Source: Sagittula sp048553715
GTDB taxonomy: Bacteria > Pseudomonadota > Alphaproteobacteria > Rhodobacterales > Rhodobacteraceae
DNA length: 64,000 bases
Reading direction: 5' to 3'
NCBI RefSeq assembly: GCF_048553715.1
Contig: NZ_JBLZNC010000003.1
Location: 433,505 to 497,504, forward strand
Both the position numbers and the translations under genes were made by a program. This document shows positions 1-9,993 of the stretch, piece after piece. The notes under the pieces are model-generated. The model was not told the DNA's origin, did no database searches, and saw only the letters and a list, made by a program, of their open reading frames with translations. The stretch's first letter is position 1; every line of letters starts with the position of its first letter.

Positions 1-2
1 AC

Positions 3-629
3 AAGGCGGGCGTTGCGCATTTCGACGTGCTGTTTCAGGTCACCGGCGAAAAGATCGAGGGCATGACCCTGCCGATGCCGGGTGACCACAATGTGTCCAA
101 TGCTTTGTCCGCCATCGCAATCGCGCGCCATCTGGGCATGACGGGCGAGGAAATCCGCGAGGCGCTCGCGGCCTTTGGCGGTGTGAACCGCCGCTTTACC
201 AAGGTGGGCGAGGTCAACGGTGTCACGATCATCGACGACTACGGCCACCACCCGGTGGAAATCAATGCCGTGCTCAAAGCCGCGCGTCAGGCGACCGAGG
301 GCCGCGTGATCGCCGTGCACCAGCCGCACCGCTATTCGCGCCTGTCCCATCATTTCGAGGAATTCTGCACGTGTTTCAACGATGCGGATGTGGTCGCCAT
401 CGCCGAGGTCTTCGCTGCAGGCGAGACCCCGATTGAAGGCGCGTCGCGTGATGATCTGGTGGCCGGTCTGGTGCGCCACGGCCACCGTCATGCCCGTGCC
501 ATCCGTGACGAGGACGATCTCGAACGGCTGGTGCGCGAACAGGCGCAGCCGGGCGATATGGTGGTTTGTCTGGGTGCGGGTACGATCTCGGCCTGGGCCA
601 ATGGGCTGCCAGCGCGCTTGGGCGGCTGA
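3..629 (+). CDS. murC: UDP-N-acetylmuramate--L-alanine ligase, 3' part (gene begins before the window)
   Basis: Only the C-terminal ~208 residues are inside the window; the reading frame is open to the left edge, so the start is missing. MurC is the cytoplasmic ATP-dependent ligase that adds L-alanine to UDP-MurNAc in peptidoglycan precursor synthesis. The fragment shows the Mur-ligase hinge and C-terminal domain: a GDHNVSNALSAIAIA stretch, the DDYGHHPVEI motif and the QPHRYSR segment, both typical of MurC, and the terminal CLGAGTISAW. It is followed by a strong terminator and then the DUF2484-murB-ddl-ftsQ-ftsA genes, the usual Rhodobacterales division/wall order. Identification rests on family motifs and context and is secure. 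Confidence 0.96.
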   Translation, partial: KAGVAHFDVLFQVTGEKIEGMTLPMPGDHNVSNALSAIAIARHLGMTGEEIREALAAFGGVNRRFTKVGEVNGVTIIDDYGHHPVEINAVLKAARQATEGRVIAVHQPHRYSRLSHHFEEFCTCFNDADVVAIAEVFAAGETPIEGASRDDLVAGLVRHGHRHARAIRDEDDLERLVREQAQPGDMVVCLGAGTISAWANGLPARLGG

Positions 630-657
630 GCGGTTTCATATTGGAATGTCTGGAAAA

Positions 658-681
658 GGGGCGGGGGACCGCCCCTTTTTT
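658..681 (+). terminator. Intrinsic terminator after murC
   Basis: A perfect 7-bp GC stem (GGGGCGG / CCGCCCC, loop GGGA) is followed by six T. It lies 28 nt after the murC stop and separates murC from the DUF2484-murB group. Confidence 0.85.
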
Positions 682-744
682 CTTGTCCGGGCTCAAGGTT
701 TGGGGCATCCTGATGGCGCCTGCGGGGGCAAATGGAGGTGAGCC

Positions 745-1005
745 ATGACGCTCTCTTTGACACTTGCGTGCGCGTGGGCGGTGCTGGCCAATTTGGCGGC
801 AATGATCCCCTCGAACGACAATCACTGGTTTCGTGCCTACGTGCTGATTGCACTGGGCATCCCCTTGGTGGGCTTTGTAACCTTTGAAAATGGCCCTTGG
901 GTGGGGCTTTTGGTTCTGGTCGCGGGGATGAGCCTTTTGCGCTGGCCGGTGATTTATCTCGCCCGCTGGGTGAAACATCTGATCGCCAAGCCGGAGCGCG
1001 GCTAA
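745..1005 (+). CDS. DUF2484 family small membrane protein
   Basis: 86-residue, very hydrophobic protein with about three membrane segments (roughly residues 5-22, 30-46 and 49-66) and a short basic C-terminus. The start follows a strong GGAGGTGA ribosome site. Proteins of this family (DUF2484) sit between murC and murB in many Rhodobacterales; no function is established. Its fixed position suggests a link to wall synthesis or division, but that is inference from neighbourhood only. Confidence 0.85.
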   Translation: MTLSLTLACAWAVLANLAAMIPSNDNHWFRAYVLIALGIPLVGFVTFENGPWVGLLVLVAGMSLLRWPVIYLARWVKHLIAKPERG

Positions 1006-1100
1006 GGCCGCAGATGTCTGATCAATACCCTTTGCTGCGCGGCACGGCCCCGCGTGGTCAAAGTGTTGCGCGCCGCGCGTGGTCAGAGTAGCACAGGCCC

Positions 1101-2030
1101 ATGACACAGTTACCCGAACATATGCCCGAGGTTCGCGGGCGCCTGACGCCGCAAAAGCGGCTGGATGATCTGACATGGCTGCGCGTGGGCGGGCCGGCGG
1201 ATTGGTTTTTCATGCCCGCCGACCGCGAAGATCTGGCGCAGTTCATGCGTGATCTGCCGGAAACCGTGCCTGTGTTTCCCATGGGTGTGGGGTCAAACCT
1301 GATTGTTCGCGACGGTGGCCTGCGCGCAGTGGTGATCCGCCTAGGCCGGGGGTTCAACGGGATCGAGGTCGACGGCAACCGGGTGATCGCCGGAGCCGCG
1401 GCATTGGATTCCCATGTCGCGCGGAAAGCCGCAGAAGCGGGCGTCGATCTGGGGTTTTTGCGCACGATTCCGGGAAGTATCGGCGGGGCCGTGCGCATGA
1501 ATGCGGGATGCTACGGGTCCTATGTGGCTGACGTCCTGATCGAGGCGACCGCAATCACGCGCGACGGCACCGTGATGCGTCTGACGCGCGATGAATTGCA
1601 GTTCGGCTACCGATCCAGCGTGCTTCCCGAGGGTGCCGTTTTGGTCGAGGCGGTGTTCGAGGCGCCCTTGGGTGATCCGGAGGTTCTAGCCGCGCGCATG
1701 GAGGAGCAGCTTGCCAAGCGTGACGCGACTCAGCCTGTCAAGGATCGCACAGCGGGCAGTACCTTCCGCAATCCGGCGGGCTATTCCTCGACGGGTCAGG
1801 CGGATGACACCCATGATCTGAAGGCTTGGAAAGTGATTGATGACGCGGGCATGCGCGGGGCTGCGCGCGGGGGGGCGCAGATGTCCCAGATGCATTCCAA
1901 CTTTTTGGTCAACACCGGCGGCGCTACGGCCGCCGACCTTGAGGGGTTGGGCGAAGAAGTGCGCGAAAAAGTGCGCGAAACCTCCGGTCTGGAACTGGTT
2001 TGGGAGGTTATTCGCGTAGGCGAACCTTAA
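1101..2030 (+). CDS. murB: UDP-N-acetylenolpyruvoylglucosamine reductase
   Basis: 309-residue flavoprotein that reduces UDP-GlcNAc-enolpyruvate to UDP-MurNAc with NADPH in the cytoplasm, the second committed step of peptidoglycan synthesis. Visible motifs are the FAD-binding GVGSNLIVRDGG (near residue 70), GSIGGAVRMNAGCYG (near 125-140) and the AGSTFRNP segment (near 220) that carries the catalytic serine. Length is typical. It follows the DUF2484 gene by 95 nt and precedes ddl. A 7-bp palindrome (2047-2063, loop TAA, then TTT) lies just behind it and may be a weak terminator. Confidence 0.97.
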   Translation: MTQLPEHMPEVRGRLTPQKRLDDLTWLRVGGPADWFFMPADREDLAQFMRDLPETVPVFPMGVGSNLIVRDGGLRAVVIRLGRGFNGIEVDGNRVIAGAAALDSHVARKAAEAGVDLGFLRTIPGSIGGAVRMNAGCYGSYVADVLIEATAITRDGTVMRLTRDELQFGYRSSVLPEGAVLVEAVFEAPLGDPEVLAARMEEQLAKRDATQPVKDRTAGSTFRNPAGYSSTGQADDTHDLKAWKVIDDAGMRGAARGGAQMSQMHSNFLVNTGGATAADLEGLGEEVREKVRETSGLELVWEVIRVGEP

Positions 2031-2303
2031 TATCCGGGCGGTGCGGCGGCGCTTAAAGCGCCGTTTGCGCATGATAAAGCGCCCATCATGCAAGGTATTT
2101 GCGATTTGGACTCAGCGTCTTAACGAAAAAGGGTTTTCCAAGCCGCCCGATTGCGGCTAAACTGTTACCTATCGGCGTGGCGGTGATTTGCTGCCGCCGA
2201 CAACATCGGCCCTTTGATCCGGAAAAATCAGGACGGGGCCAACGACCACAGGCAGGTCGGATCATGACAAGGGGGCGAACCCCCGACAAGAAGGCGGTTT
2301 GGG

Positions 2304-3218
2304 ATGTCGAGCAGGGCACTCCCGAAGGTGGTGGTACTGATGGGCGGACCCTCGGCAGAGCGCGAGGTTTCGCTGGTTTCCGGTCGGGAATGTGCTGCTG
2401 CCTTGAGGGGCGAAGGTTTTGAAGTGATCGAAGTGGACGCTGGCCCGGACGTGGCACAGCGACTGGCTGAGGCCAAACCCGACGTCGTGTTCAACGCCCT
2501 GCATGGCCGTTGGGGGGAAGACGGCTGCATCCAAGGCATGCTGGAATGGCTGCGCTTGCCTTATACGCACTCCGGCGTGCTGGCATCCTCGCTTGCCATC
2601 GACAAAGAAAAGACAAAAGAGACCTATCGCGCGGCAGGGCTGCCTGTTGCGGACAGTTTTCTTGCCTCCAAGGCCGAGGTCGTGGCCGCCCACCTGATGA
2701 CGCCGCCCTATGTGGTCAAGCCCTATAACGAGGGATCCTCGGTCGGGGTTTATCTTGTGAACGAGGCCGCCAATACGCCGCCGCAGCTGTCCGATGACAT
2801 GCCTGAGACGGTTATGGTCGAGGCCTTTATTCCCGGACGTGAACTGACCTGCACGGTGATGGGAGATCGCGCCTTGGGCGTGACCGAGGTTATCACCGAC
2901 GGATGGTATGATTACGATGCGAAATACACTGCCGGTGGGTCGCGTCACATCTGTCCGGCGGATACGCCTGCGCAGATCACGGACGCCTGCATGGCCTATG
3001 CGCTGCGCGCGCATCGCGCCCTTGGCTGTCGCGGTGTCAGCCGGACCGATTTCCGCTGGGATGATGCAAAGGGGCTCGACGGTCTGATCCTTTTGGAAAC
3101 CAACACCCAGCCCGGTATGACGCCCACCTCTCTGTCGCCGGAACATGCGGCGTTGCATGACATGAGCTTTGGCCAATTCTGCGCCTGGATGGTCGAGGAT
3201 GCCTCATGCGACAGATAA
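2304..3218 (+). CDS. ddl: D-alanine--D-alanine ligase
   Basis: 304-residue ATP-grasp ligase that joins two D-alanines for the peptidoglycan stem peptide. Motifs seen are the N-terminal VVLMGGPSAEREVSL, the nucleotide loop KPYNEGSSVGVY (near 138), ELTCTVMG (near 180) and the metal-binding ETNTQPGMT near the C-terminus. Normal length. Its end overlaps the start of ftsQ by 13 nt, implying translational coupling. The preceding 273-nt gap (2031-2303) has a possible weak terminator and no convincing gene; any promoter for the ddl-ftsQA group should lie there. Confidence 0.97.
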   Translation: MSSRALPKVVVLMGGPSAEREVSLVSGRECAAALRGEGFEVIEVDAGPDVAQRLAEAKPDVVFNALHGRWGEDGCIQGMLEWLRLPYTHSGVLASSLAIDKEKTKETYRAAGLPVADSFLASKAEVVAAHLMTPPYVVKPYNEGSSVGVYLVNEAANTPPQLSDDMPETVMVEAFIPGRELTCTVMGDRALGVTEVITDGWYDYDAKYTAGGSRHICPADTPAQITDACMAYALRAHRALGCRGVSRTDFRWDDAKGLDGLILLETNTQPGMTPTSLSPEHAALHDMSFGQFCAWMVEDASCDR

Positions 3219-4156
3219 TGCGCCATCCTCAGGACATCGAAGTCGCACCAGAGCCGCCGCGCCCCGAGGCGCCGGATCTTGGCATGGCGCGGCTGGACCC
3301 GACGGCCAGCCGTCTGAAATACCGCATCGAACGCCTGATGCTGACGCCGCTGTTTCGCTTCAGCCTGCGGGTGGTTTTGCCTGCTGCGCTGGTCTTCGGC
3401 GGGGTCAGCGGATGGTTCGCGGTCGAGGCGAACCGTGAGGCGTTCAACCTGATGGTGACCGATGTGCGGTCCGCCGTGCAGAACCGACCCGAATTTCAGG
3501 TCAAAGTCATGGCCATCGATGGCGCAAGCGCGCCCGTGGCCGAGGCGATCCGTGCGGAAATTCCCGTAACCTTTCCGATCAGCTCCTTTGATCTGGATCT
3601 TGGCGTGATGCAGGCCAAGGTCGCGGCGCTCAGCCCTGTGCGCAACGTCGAGCTGCGTATTCGCCAAGGCGGGGTTTTGCAGGTGGACGTGGACGAACGC
3701 GACCCCGCGATCTTGTGGCGCGGTCCGGACGGGCTGTTGCAACTGGATGACAGCGGCATGCGGGTTGGCCCGATCGCTGCGCGTGGCGATCGCCCCGACC
3801 TGCCGATCATCGCGGGCGAGGCGGCCGAGGATGCGGTCGACGAGGCGTTGCAGTTGTGGGAGGTCTCTGACCCCATCAAAACACGGCTGCGTGGATTTGA
3901 ACGGATTGGCGCGCGGCGTTGGGACGTGGTTCTGGACCGCGACCAGCGCATCATGTTGCCGGAGAAAGGTGCTGTTCAGGCGCTGGAACGTGTGATCGCC
4001 ATGGCGATGGCGCCGCAGGTTGACCTGCTGGCGCGCGACCTGTTGGCGGTGGATTTGCGGCTGCCACGGCGGCCGGTGATCCGGATGAGTGAACAAGCCA
4101 CACAACAGATGTGGCGGATCAAGTTGATCGAGGCAGGCCTGGGGACAGGCAATTGA
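3206..4156 (+). CDS. ftsQ: Cell division protein FtsQ
   Basis: 316-residue bitopic divisome protein. It has a cytoplasmic N-terminus rich in Pro and Arg, one membrane segment at about residues 50-70 (VVLPAALVFGGVSGWFAV), then a periplasmic POTRA domain (FPISSFDLDLGVMQAKVAAL... with DVDERDPAI) and the FtsQ/DivIB beta domain. It links the FtsZ ring to the FtsBL and septal wall-synthesis proteins. The ATG at 3206 lies inside ddl. A possible alternative ATG is four codons downstream. ftsA follows after 19 nt. Confidence 0.95.
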   Translation: MRQIMRHPQDIEVAPEPPRPEAPDLGMARLDPTASRLKYRIERLMLTPLFRFSLRVVLPAALVFGGVSGWFAVEANREAFNLMVTDVRSAVQNRPEFQVKVMAIDGASAPVAEAIRAEIPVTFPISSFDLDLGVMQAKVAALSPVRNVELRIRQGGVLQVDVDERDPAILWRGPDGLLQLDDSGMRVGPIAARGDRPDLPIIAGEAAEDAVDEALQLWEVSDPIKTRLRGFERIGARRWDVVLDRDQRIMLPEKGAVQALERVIAMAMAPQVDLLARDLLAVDLRLPRRPVIRMSEQATQQMWRIKLIEAGLGTGN

Positions 4157-4175
4157 ACGGAATGGGGCAACGGCA

Positions 4176-5504
4176 ATGATCGAGCTTTATGAATCCCAGC
4201 GCGCCATGCGGAACATGCGGCGCGCGGCGATGCAGCGGGGCGTGGTGGCCATTCTGGATGTTGGCACATCCAAAATCGCCTGTCTTGTTCTGCGGTTCGA
4301 CGGGACGGACGCTCGCGACGACGGCATTGGATCGCTGGCAGGGCAAAGCGGCTTTCGCGTGATCGGCGCGGCCACGACACGCTCGCGCGGGGTGCGCTTT
4401 GGCGAGATCAGCGCGATGGGTGAGACGGAGCGCGCCATTCGCACCGCCGTGCAAGCTGCGCAAAAGATGGCAGGTATCCGTGTCGACCATGTGATCGCTG
4501 CTTTCTCTGGCGCGGATCCGCGCAGCTACGGGTTGGCGGGGCAGGTGGATGTGATGGGTGTCACCGTGGACGAGCAGGACGTAGCGCGCGTGCTGTCCGC
4601 CTGTGATGCACCCGATTTCGGTCACGACCGCGAGGTGCTGCACGCGCAGCCAGTGAATTTCGCGCTGGATCATCGCTCTGGCCTGATTGACCCGCGCGGC
4701 CAGATCGGAACCGAGCTGTCCTGTGATATGCACATGCTGACCGTGCAGGCGCAGGCGGTGGCAAATCTGGCCCATTGCGTCAAACGCTGTGATCTGGAAC
4801 TCGCCGGTCTGGCGTCCTCGGCCTATGTGTCGGGGATCGCGGCTTTGGTCGAGGACGAACAGGAACTCGGCGCGGCCTGCATCGATATGGGGGGCGGGTC
4901 CACCAGCATCTCGATCTTTATTAAAAAGCACATGATCTATGCCGACAGCGTTCGGATGGGCGGCGATCACGTCACCTCGGACATCTCCATGGGGCTGCAG
5001 GTGCCCATGGCGACGGCGGAACGGATCAAGACATTCTACGGCGGTGTTCAGGCCACAGGCATGGATGACCGCGAGTTGATCGAATGCGGTGGCGAGACCG
5101 GCGACTGGGAGCATGACCGGCGCACCGTGTCGCGCACTGAACTGATCGGCATCATGCGCCCGCGCGTCGAAGAGATCCTCGAAGAGGTGCGCGCACGTCT
5201 GGACGCGGCGGGCTTTGACCACTTGCCGTCGCAGCAGATCGTGCTGACCGGCGGGGCATCGCAGATCCCGGGGCTGGACGGGCTGGCGTCGAAGATCCTC
5301 GGCCAGCAGGTCCGGCTTGGGCGGCCGTTGCGGGTGCACGGCTTGCCGCAGGCGGCCACGGGGCCGGGCTTTGCCGGTGTGGTGGGCCTGTCCTTGTTTG
5401 CAGCCCATCCGCAAGACGAATGGTGGGACTTTGAAATCCCGGTGGACCGCTATCCGGCGCGGTCGCTGAAACGCGCGGTGCAATGGTTCCGCGACAATTG
5501 GTAA
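4176..5504 (+). CDS. ftsA: Cell division protein FtsA
   Basis: 442-residue actin-fold ATPase that tethers FtsZ filaments to the membrane and recruits later divisome proteins. The phosphate-1 motif AILDVGTSKIACLV lies near residue 25, the SHS2/1C domain follows (VIAAFSGADPRSYG), then the phosphate-2 region AACIDMGGGSTSISIF and the adenosine motif VLTGGASQIPGLDGLA. The C-terminal KRAVQWFRDNW is amphipathic, fitting the membrane-targeting helix. It sits 19 nt after ftsQ and ends 8 nt before a strong hairpin, so ftsZ is probably expressed mainly from its own promoter. Confidence 0.97.
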   Translation: MIELYESQRAMRNMRRAAMQRGVVAILDVGTSKIACLVLRFDGTDARDDGIGSLAGQSGFRVIGAATTRSRGVRFGEISAMGETERAIRTAVQAAQKMAGIRVDHVIAAFSGADPRSYGLAGQVDVMGVTVDEQDVARVLSACDAPDFGHDREVLHAQPVNFALDHRSGLIDPRGQIGTELSCDMHMLTVQAQAVANLAHCVKRCDLELAGLASSAYVSGIAALVEDEQELGAACIDMGGGSTSISIFIKKHMIYADSVRMGGDHVTSDISMGLQVPMATAERIKTFYGGVQATGMDDRELIECGGETGDWEHDRRTVSRTELIGIMRPRVEEILEEVRARLDAAGFDHLPSQQIVLTGGASQIPGLDGLASKILGQQVRLGRPLRVHGLPQAATGPGFAGVVGLSLFAAHPQDEWWDFEIPVDRYPARSLKRAVQWFRDNW

Positions 5505-5512
5505 GATTAAAT

Positions 5513-5541
5513 GAAAGCGCCATTGCATATGGCGCTTTCTT
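5513..5541 (+). terminator. Hairpin terminator after ftsA
   Basis: A perfect 11-bp inverted repeat (GAAAGCGCCAT / ATGGCGCTTTC) with a 5-nt loop, followed by TT. The A and T ends of the stem would allow termination in either direction. Confidence 0.75.
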
Positions 5542-5900
5542 GCTGTGACCACATAATATGGGGTGACGCGGCGCGGCAGGGCTGTTAGTTGTTCTGTGGA
5601 TAACGGCGGGATAACCGTCGCGCGGGGCCGGGCAGGCACCCTCGAAAGCATCTTTGAAGATCCCGCGCGTGTTTGCGGGATTTGTTCTGTTGCTTGTATC
5701 TTGGTTGATTCAATCTACAGCATCTTGCCAAACCGGCAAAAACTCGCGGCAATCGGCCTTTTTTCTGCCATATTTGGTGGATTAACCCCGATTTTTGCGT
5801 GACGGCAGAGGCTATAGCCGGTAAACTCCCTATTAACAGGCAGGATACGTGCCTGGATCGGTGAGAAAACCAAGTCGATAAGAACACAGGCGGACAAACC
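5542..5900 (+). promoter_or_regulatory. ftsA-ftsZ intergenic region, probable ftsZ promoter region
   Basis: 359 bases without a convincing gene, unusually long inside a division cluster. It contains a second hairpin (5660-5683: ATCCCGC / GCGGGAT then TTT) that could end or attenuate leader transcription. It also has AT-richer stretches near 5695-5740 and TTAACCCCGATTTTT near 5783-5797, and TTAAC near 5834. TTAAC is a half-site of the CtrA cell-cycle regulator, but no full TTAA-N7-TTAA is present. No sigma70 promoter could be fixed by eye. ftsZ itself has AGGCGGA upstream of its ATG. Confidence 0.45.
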
Positions 5901-7550
<1,650 letters not shown>

Positions 7551-7584
7551 AACCACGCCTCAGATACCCGAGACACTTGGTGGA

Positions 7585-7614
7585 AACGCCTCCTGTTCTG
7601 CAGGGGGCGTTTTT
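7585..7614 (+). terminator. Intrinsic terminator after ftsZ
   Basis: An 11-bp stem (AACGCCTCCTG / CAGGGGGCGTT, one G-T pair, loop TTCTG) runs into a T-tract. It lies 34 nt after the ftsZ stop. Confidence 0.9.
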
Positions 7615-7978
7615 CGTTCCCAATCGTCCCCGTGTGCGGCGTGATGCGCCGCAAAATACCCTAAACCCGCCCAAACCCGACGCCGCACAACGGCGTTCGC
7701 ACTGACATCTTCGGCGCTTTCTGTGACAATTTGCGTGATAAAACGTTTCACTCGGTGAGCGGAGGTGCGTTTTTCACACCCGCTTCGGTTTTGTAAGCTG
7801 TTGTATATAAAAGATTTTCCGAAGTAGGTGGGTCATGTGGCGGGCGCACGCCTATGCTGCGCTTGCAGTGTTTCAGACGGTTACAATCTTTGATTTGAGA
7901 CCGGAGCCTTCCATCCTCTATTTCAATGTCAAAGCCGCCCCCGTCCGTTGGGGGAGGGGCATATGACAGGACTATCTC
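7615..7978 (+). promoter_or_regulatory. lpxC upstream region
   Basis: 364 bases between the ftsZ terminator and lpxC. The AT-rich TTGTATATAAAAG (7801-7813) is a plausible -10 region, but a matching -35 is not clear. A 43-codon frame at 7835-7966 (ATG after AGGTGGG) is present, but its product resembles nothing known to me, so it is not called. No other gene is visible. Confidence 0.4.
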
Positions 7979-8908
7979 GTGCAAGCGACCCTTTGTTCCA
8001 GCATCACCTTTGACGGCGTAGGCCTGCATTCCGGCGCAGCGGTGCGGATGACTGTTCATCCCGCACCCGCAAACCATGGGATCTGGTTTCACCGAACCGA
8101 TGTGGTGGACGGGGATGCTAAGATCGCAGCGCGCTGGGATCTGGTCGAAATCTCCCCGCTGTGCACGCAGATCGTGAACGGTGCCGGTGTGGCGGTGTCC
8201 ACCATCGAACATATCATGGCGGCACTCGCCGGCTGCGGCGTTCACAACGCGCGCATCGATATCGATGGCCCCGAGGTTCCGATCCTCGATGGATCTGCCG
8301 TGCCTTTCGTTCGTGGAATCCTTGGTGTCGGACTGCGCAGCCAGTCGTCGCGCGTTCGTGCGGTCGAGATCCTTGAAACCGTCGAGGTCGAAACACCGTC
8401 GGGCTGGGCGCGTCTGTCGCCTTCTGCCGGGGACCAAGGGTTCGAGATGGCTTTCGAGATCGAGTTTGCCGATGCGGCCATCGGTCGCCAGTCAAAGCGT
8501 CTCAACCTCGCTAACGGAACATTTGTGCGCGAGCTCTCCGACAGCCGGACCTTTTGCCGCGCCAGTGATGTGGACGCCATGCGGGCCGCGGGCAAGGCGC
8601 TTGGCGGCACATTGGATAACGCGGTTGTCGTCGATGGCGACAAGGTTCTGAGCCCCTCGGGTCTGCGCCACGCGGATGAGGCTGTGCGCCACAAGATGCT
8701 CGATGCGCTTGGTGATCTGGCGCTGGCGGGTGCGCCAATCTTGGGCCTGTACGAAGGGCACAAGGCCGGTCACGCGATGACGAACATGTTGCTGCGTGCA
8801 TTGTTTGCACGTCCCGGCGCATGGCGTTTGGTGACCTGTGATCGTGCCACGTCAGCGCGTTTGCCGGGGGCGGGCGTTGTGCGGGATGAAATCCCCGCCG
8901 TTGCCTGA
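7979..8908 (+). CDS. lpxC: UDP-3-O-acyl-N-acetylglucosamine deacetylase
   Basis: 309-residue zinc amidase catalysing the first committed step of lipid A synthesis in the cytoplasm. It starts with GTG, preceded by AGGA at suitable spacing. Motifs: GVGLHSG near the N-terminus, STIEHIMAALAGCGVHN (first zinc histidine and substrate loop, near 77-92), DIDGPEVPILDGSA, and RHKMLDALGDLALAG near 236 with the other His and Asp zinc ligands. Length and motifs are typical, so it should be active. The long leader and the flanking ftsZ terminator indicate its own promoter. Confidence 0.97.
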   Translation: MQATLCSSITFDGVGLHSGAAVRMTVHPAPANHGIWFHRTDVVDGDAKIAARWDLVEISPLCTQIVNGAGVAVSTIEHIMAALAGCGVHNARIDIDGPEVPILDGSAVPFVRGILGVGLRSQSSRVRAVEILETVEVETPSGWARLSPSAGDQGFEMAFEIEFADAAIGRQSKRLNLANGTFVRELSDSRTFCRASDVDAMRAAGKALGGTLDNAVVVDGDKVLSPSGLRHADEAVRHKMLDALGDLALAGAPILGLYEGHKAGHAMTNMLLRALFARPGAWRLVTCDRATSARLPGAGVVRDEIPAVA

Positions 8909-9095
8909 CGGCTCTCGGCGTTTTGACTGGCGCAGGACCCGCATCCTGACGTAAGCAGCTTCTTGCAAAAGCGGTGGTGGCGATAGGTTAATCGGGCGTT
9001 TTGCCTTCGGATTTTCTATGCTAGACCCGATCCAAAGCAGGCCGTCCTGCGCGAATAGCGTGGGGCCGTGGAAGAACAAAAGGACGGTGGTGGTA

Positions 9096-9950
9096 ATGAC
9101 TGGTGGCAAAACGCGGGCTGTGGCCTTCGGGATGGGCATCGCGACACTGCTGTTGAGCGGTTGTGACGAATTGCAGCGCCGCGAAGTGGGGCCGGATGGC
9201 GCGCCCTTGGAAACCTACACGGCGCAGCAGATCTTTGAACGCGGCGAATATGAGATGTCGCGCAAGGATTATGAGGACGGTGCATTCTATTTCGGCGAAA
9301 TCGAACGTCTGTATCCGTATTCGGAATGGGCGAAACGGGCGCTGATTATGCAGGCCTATGCCTTCCACAAGGATAAGGATTACGAGAACGCGCGCGCCTC
9401 TGCGCAGCGGTTTATCGACTTTTATCCTGCCGATGATGATGCCGCCTACGCCCAGTATCTGCTGGCATTGTCCTATTACGACCAGATCGAATTGGTCGGA
9501 CGGGATCAGGGTCTGACCTTTCAGGCGTTGCAGGCATTACGCGCTGTGATCGAACGCTATCCGGACAGCGAATATGCGCGGTCTTCCGTGTTGAAATTCG
9601 ATCTCGCCTTTGATCACCTTGCGGGCAAGGAAATGGAAATTGGCCGCTATTACCTGAAGCGGGATCATTTCGGCGCGGCCATCTCGCGCTTCCGTGTGGT
9701 GGTTGAGGATTTCCAGACCACCACGCATACGCCCGAGGCCCTGCACCGCTTGGTCGAAAGCTATCTGTCGCTGGGGCTGGTGGAAGAGGCTCAAACCGCT
9801 GGCGCGGTACTTGGCTACAACTACCAGTCGACAGACTGGTATGAGGACAGCTACGCGCTTTTGACCAAACAGGGGTTGGAGCCGAAAGTGTTCGAGGGCA
9901 ATTGGCTTGGCGCTGTATATCGCCAGATGTTGAAAGGCGAATGGCTCTGA
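9096..9950 (+). CDS. bamD: Outer membrane assembly lipoprotein BamD
   Basis: 284-residue lipoprotein of the BAM complex that inserts beta-barrel proteins into the outer membrane. The ATG at 9096 was chosen because AAAAGGA lies ahead of it and it gives a proper lipoprotein signal: a short basic N-terminus, a hydrophobic core and the lipobox LLSG-C with Cys23. The mature part consists of TPR-like repeats (ERGEYEMSRKDYEDGAFYF, YPYSEWAKRALIMQAYA). An upstream in-frame start at 9018 would spoil the signal peptide. recN follows after 43 nt. Confidence 0.93.
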   Translation: MTGGKTRAVAFGMGIATLLLSGCDELQRREVGPDGAPLETYTAQQIFERGEYEMSRKDYEDGAFYFGEIERLYPYSEWAKRALIMQAYAFHKDKDYENARASAQRFIDFYPADDDAAYAQYLLALSYYDQIELVGRDQGLTFQALQALRAVIERYPDSEYARSSVLKFDLAFDHLAGKEMEIGRYYLKRDHFGAAISRFRVVVEDFQTTTHTPEALHRLVESYLSLGLVEEAQTAGAVLGYNYQSTDWYEDSYALLTKQGLEPKVFEGNWLGAVYRQMLKGEWL

Positions 9951-9993
9951 ACGCGGGTCTTTTAACGGCTTCTCCAGTGCCAAAGGCAAACCT

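Noticed and set aside
376..1176. Long minus-strand frame opposite murC, DUF2484 and murB
   Set aside because: GC-rich genes produce long antisense frames; this one has no family motif and covers three real genes.
2099..2422. 107-codon frame between murB and ddl
   Set aside because: It overlaps ddl in another frame and has an Arg/Gly-rich composition typical of shadow frames.
5783..5797. CtrA box before ftsZ
   Set aside because: TTAA is followed after seven bases by TTTT, not TTAA; only a half-site is present.
7835..7966. 43-codon reading frame upstream of lpxC with a fair ribosome site
   Set aside because: No recognisable product, and 43 codons can arise by chance in GC-rich sequence; kept only as a note.
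9951..9993. LexA box ahead of recN
   Set aside because: No GTTC-N7-GTTC or GAAC-N7-GAAC in the gap.
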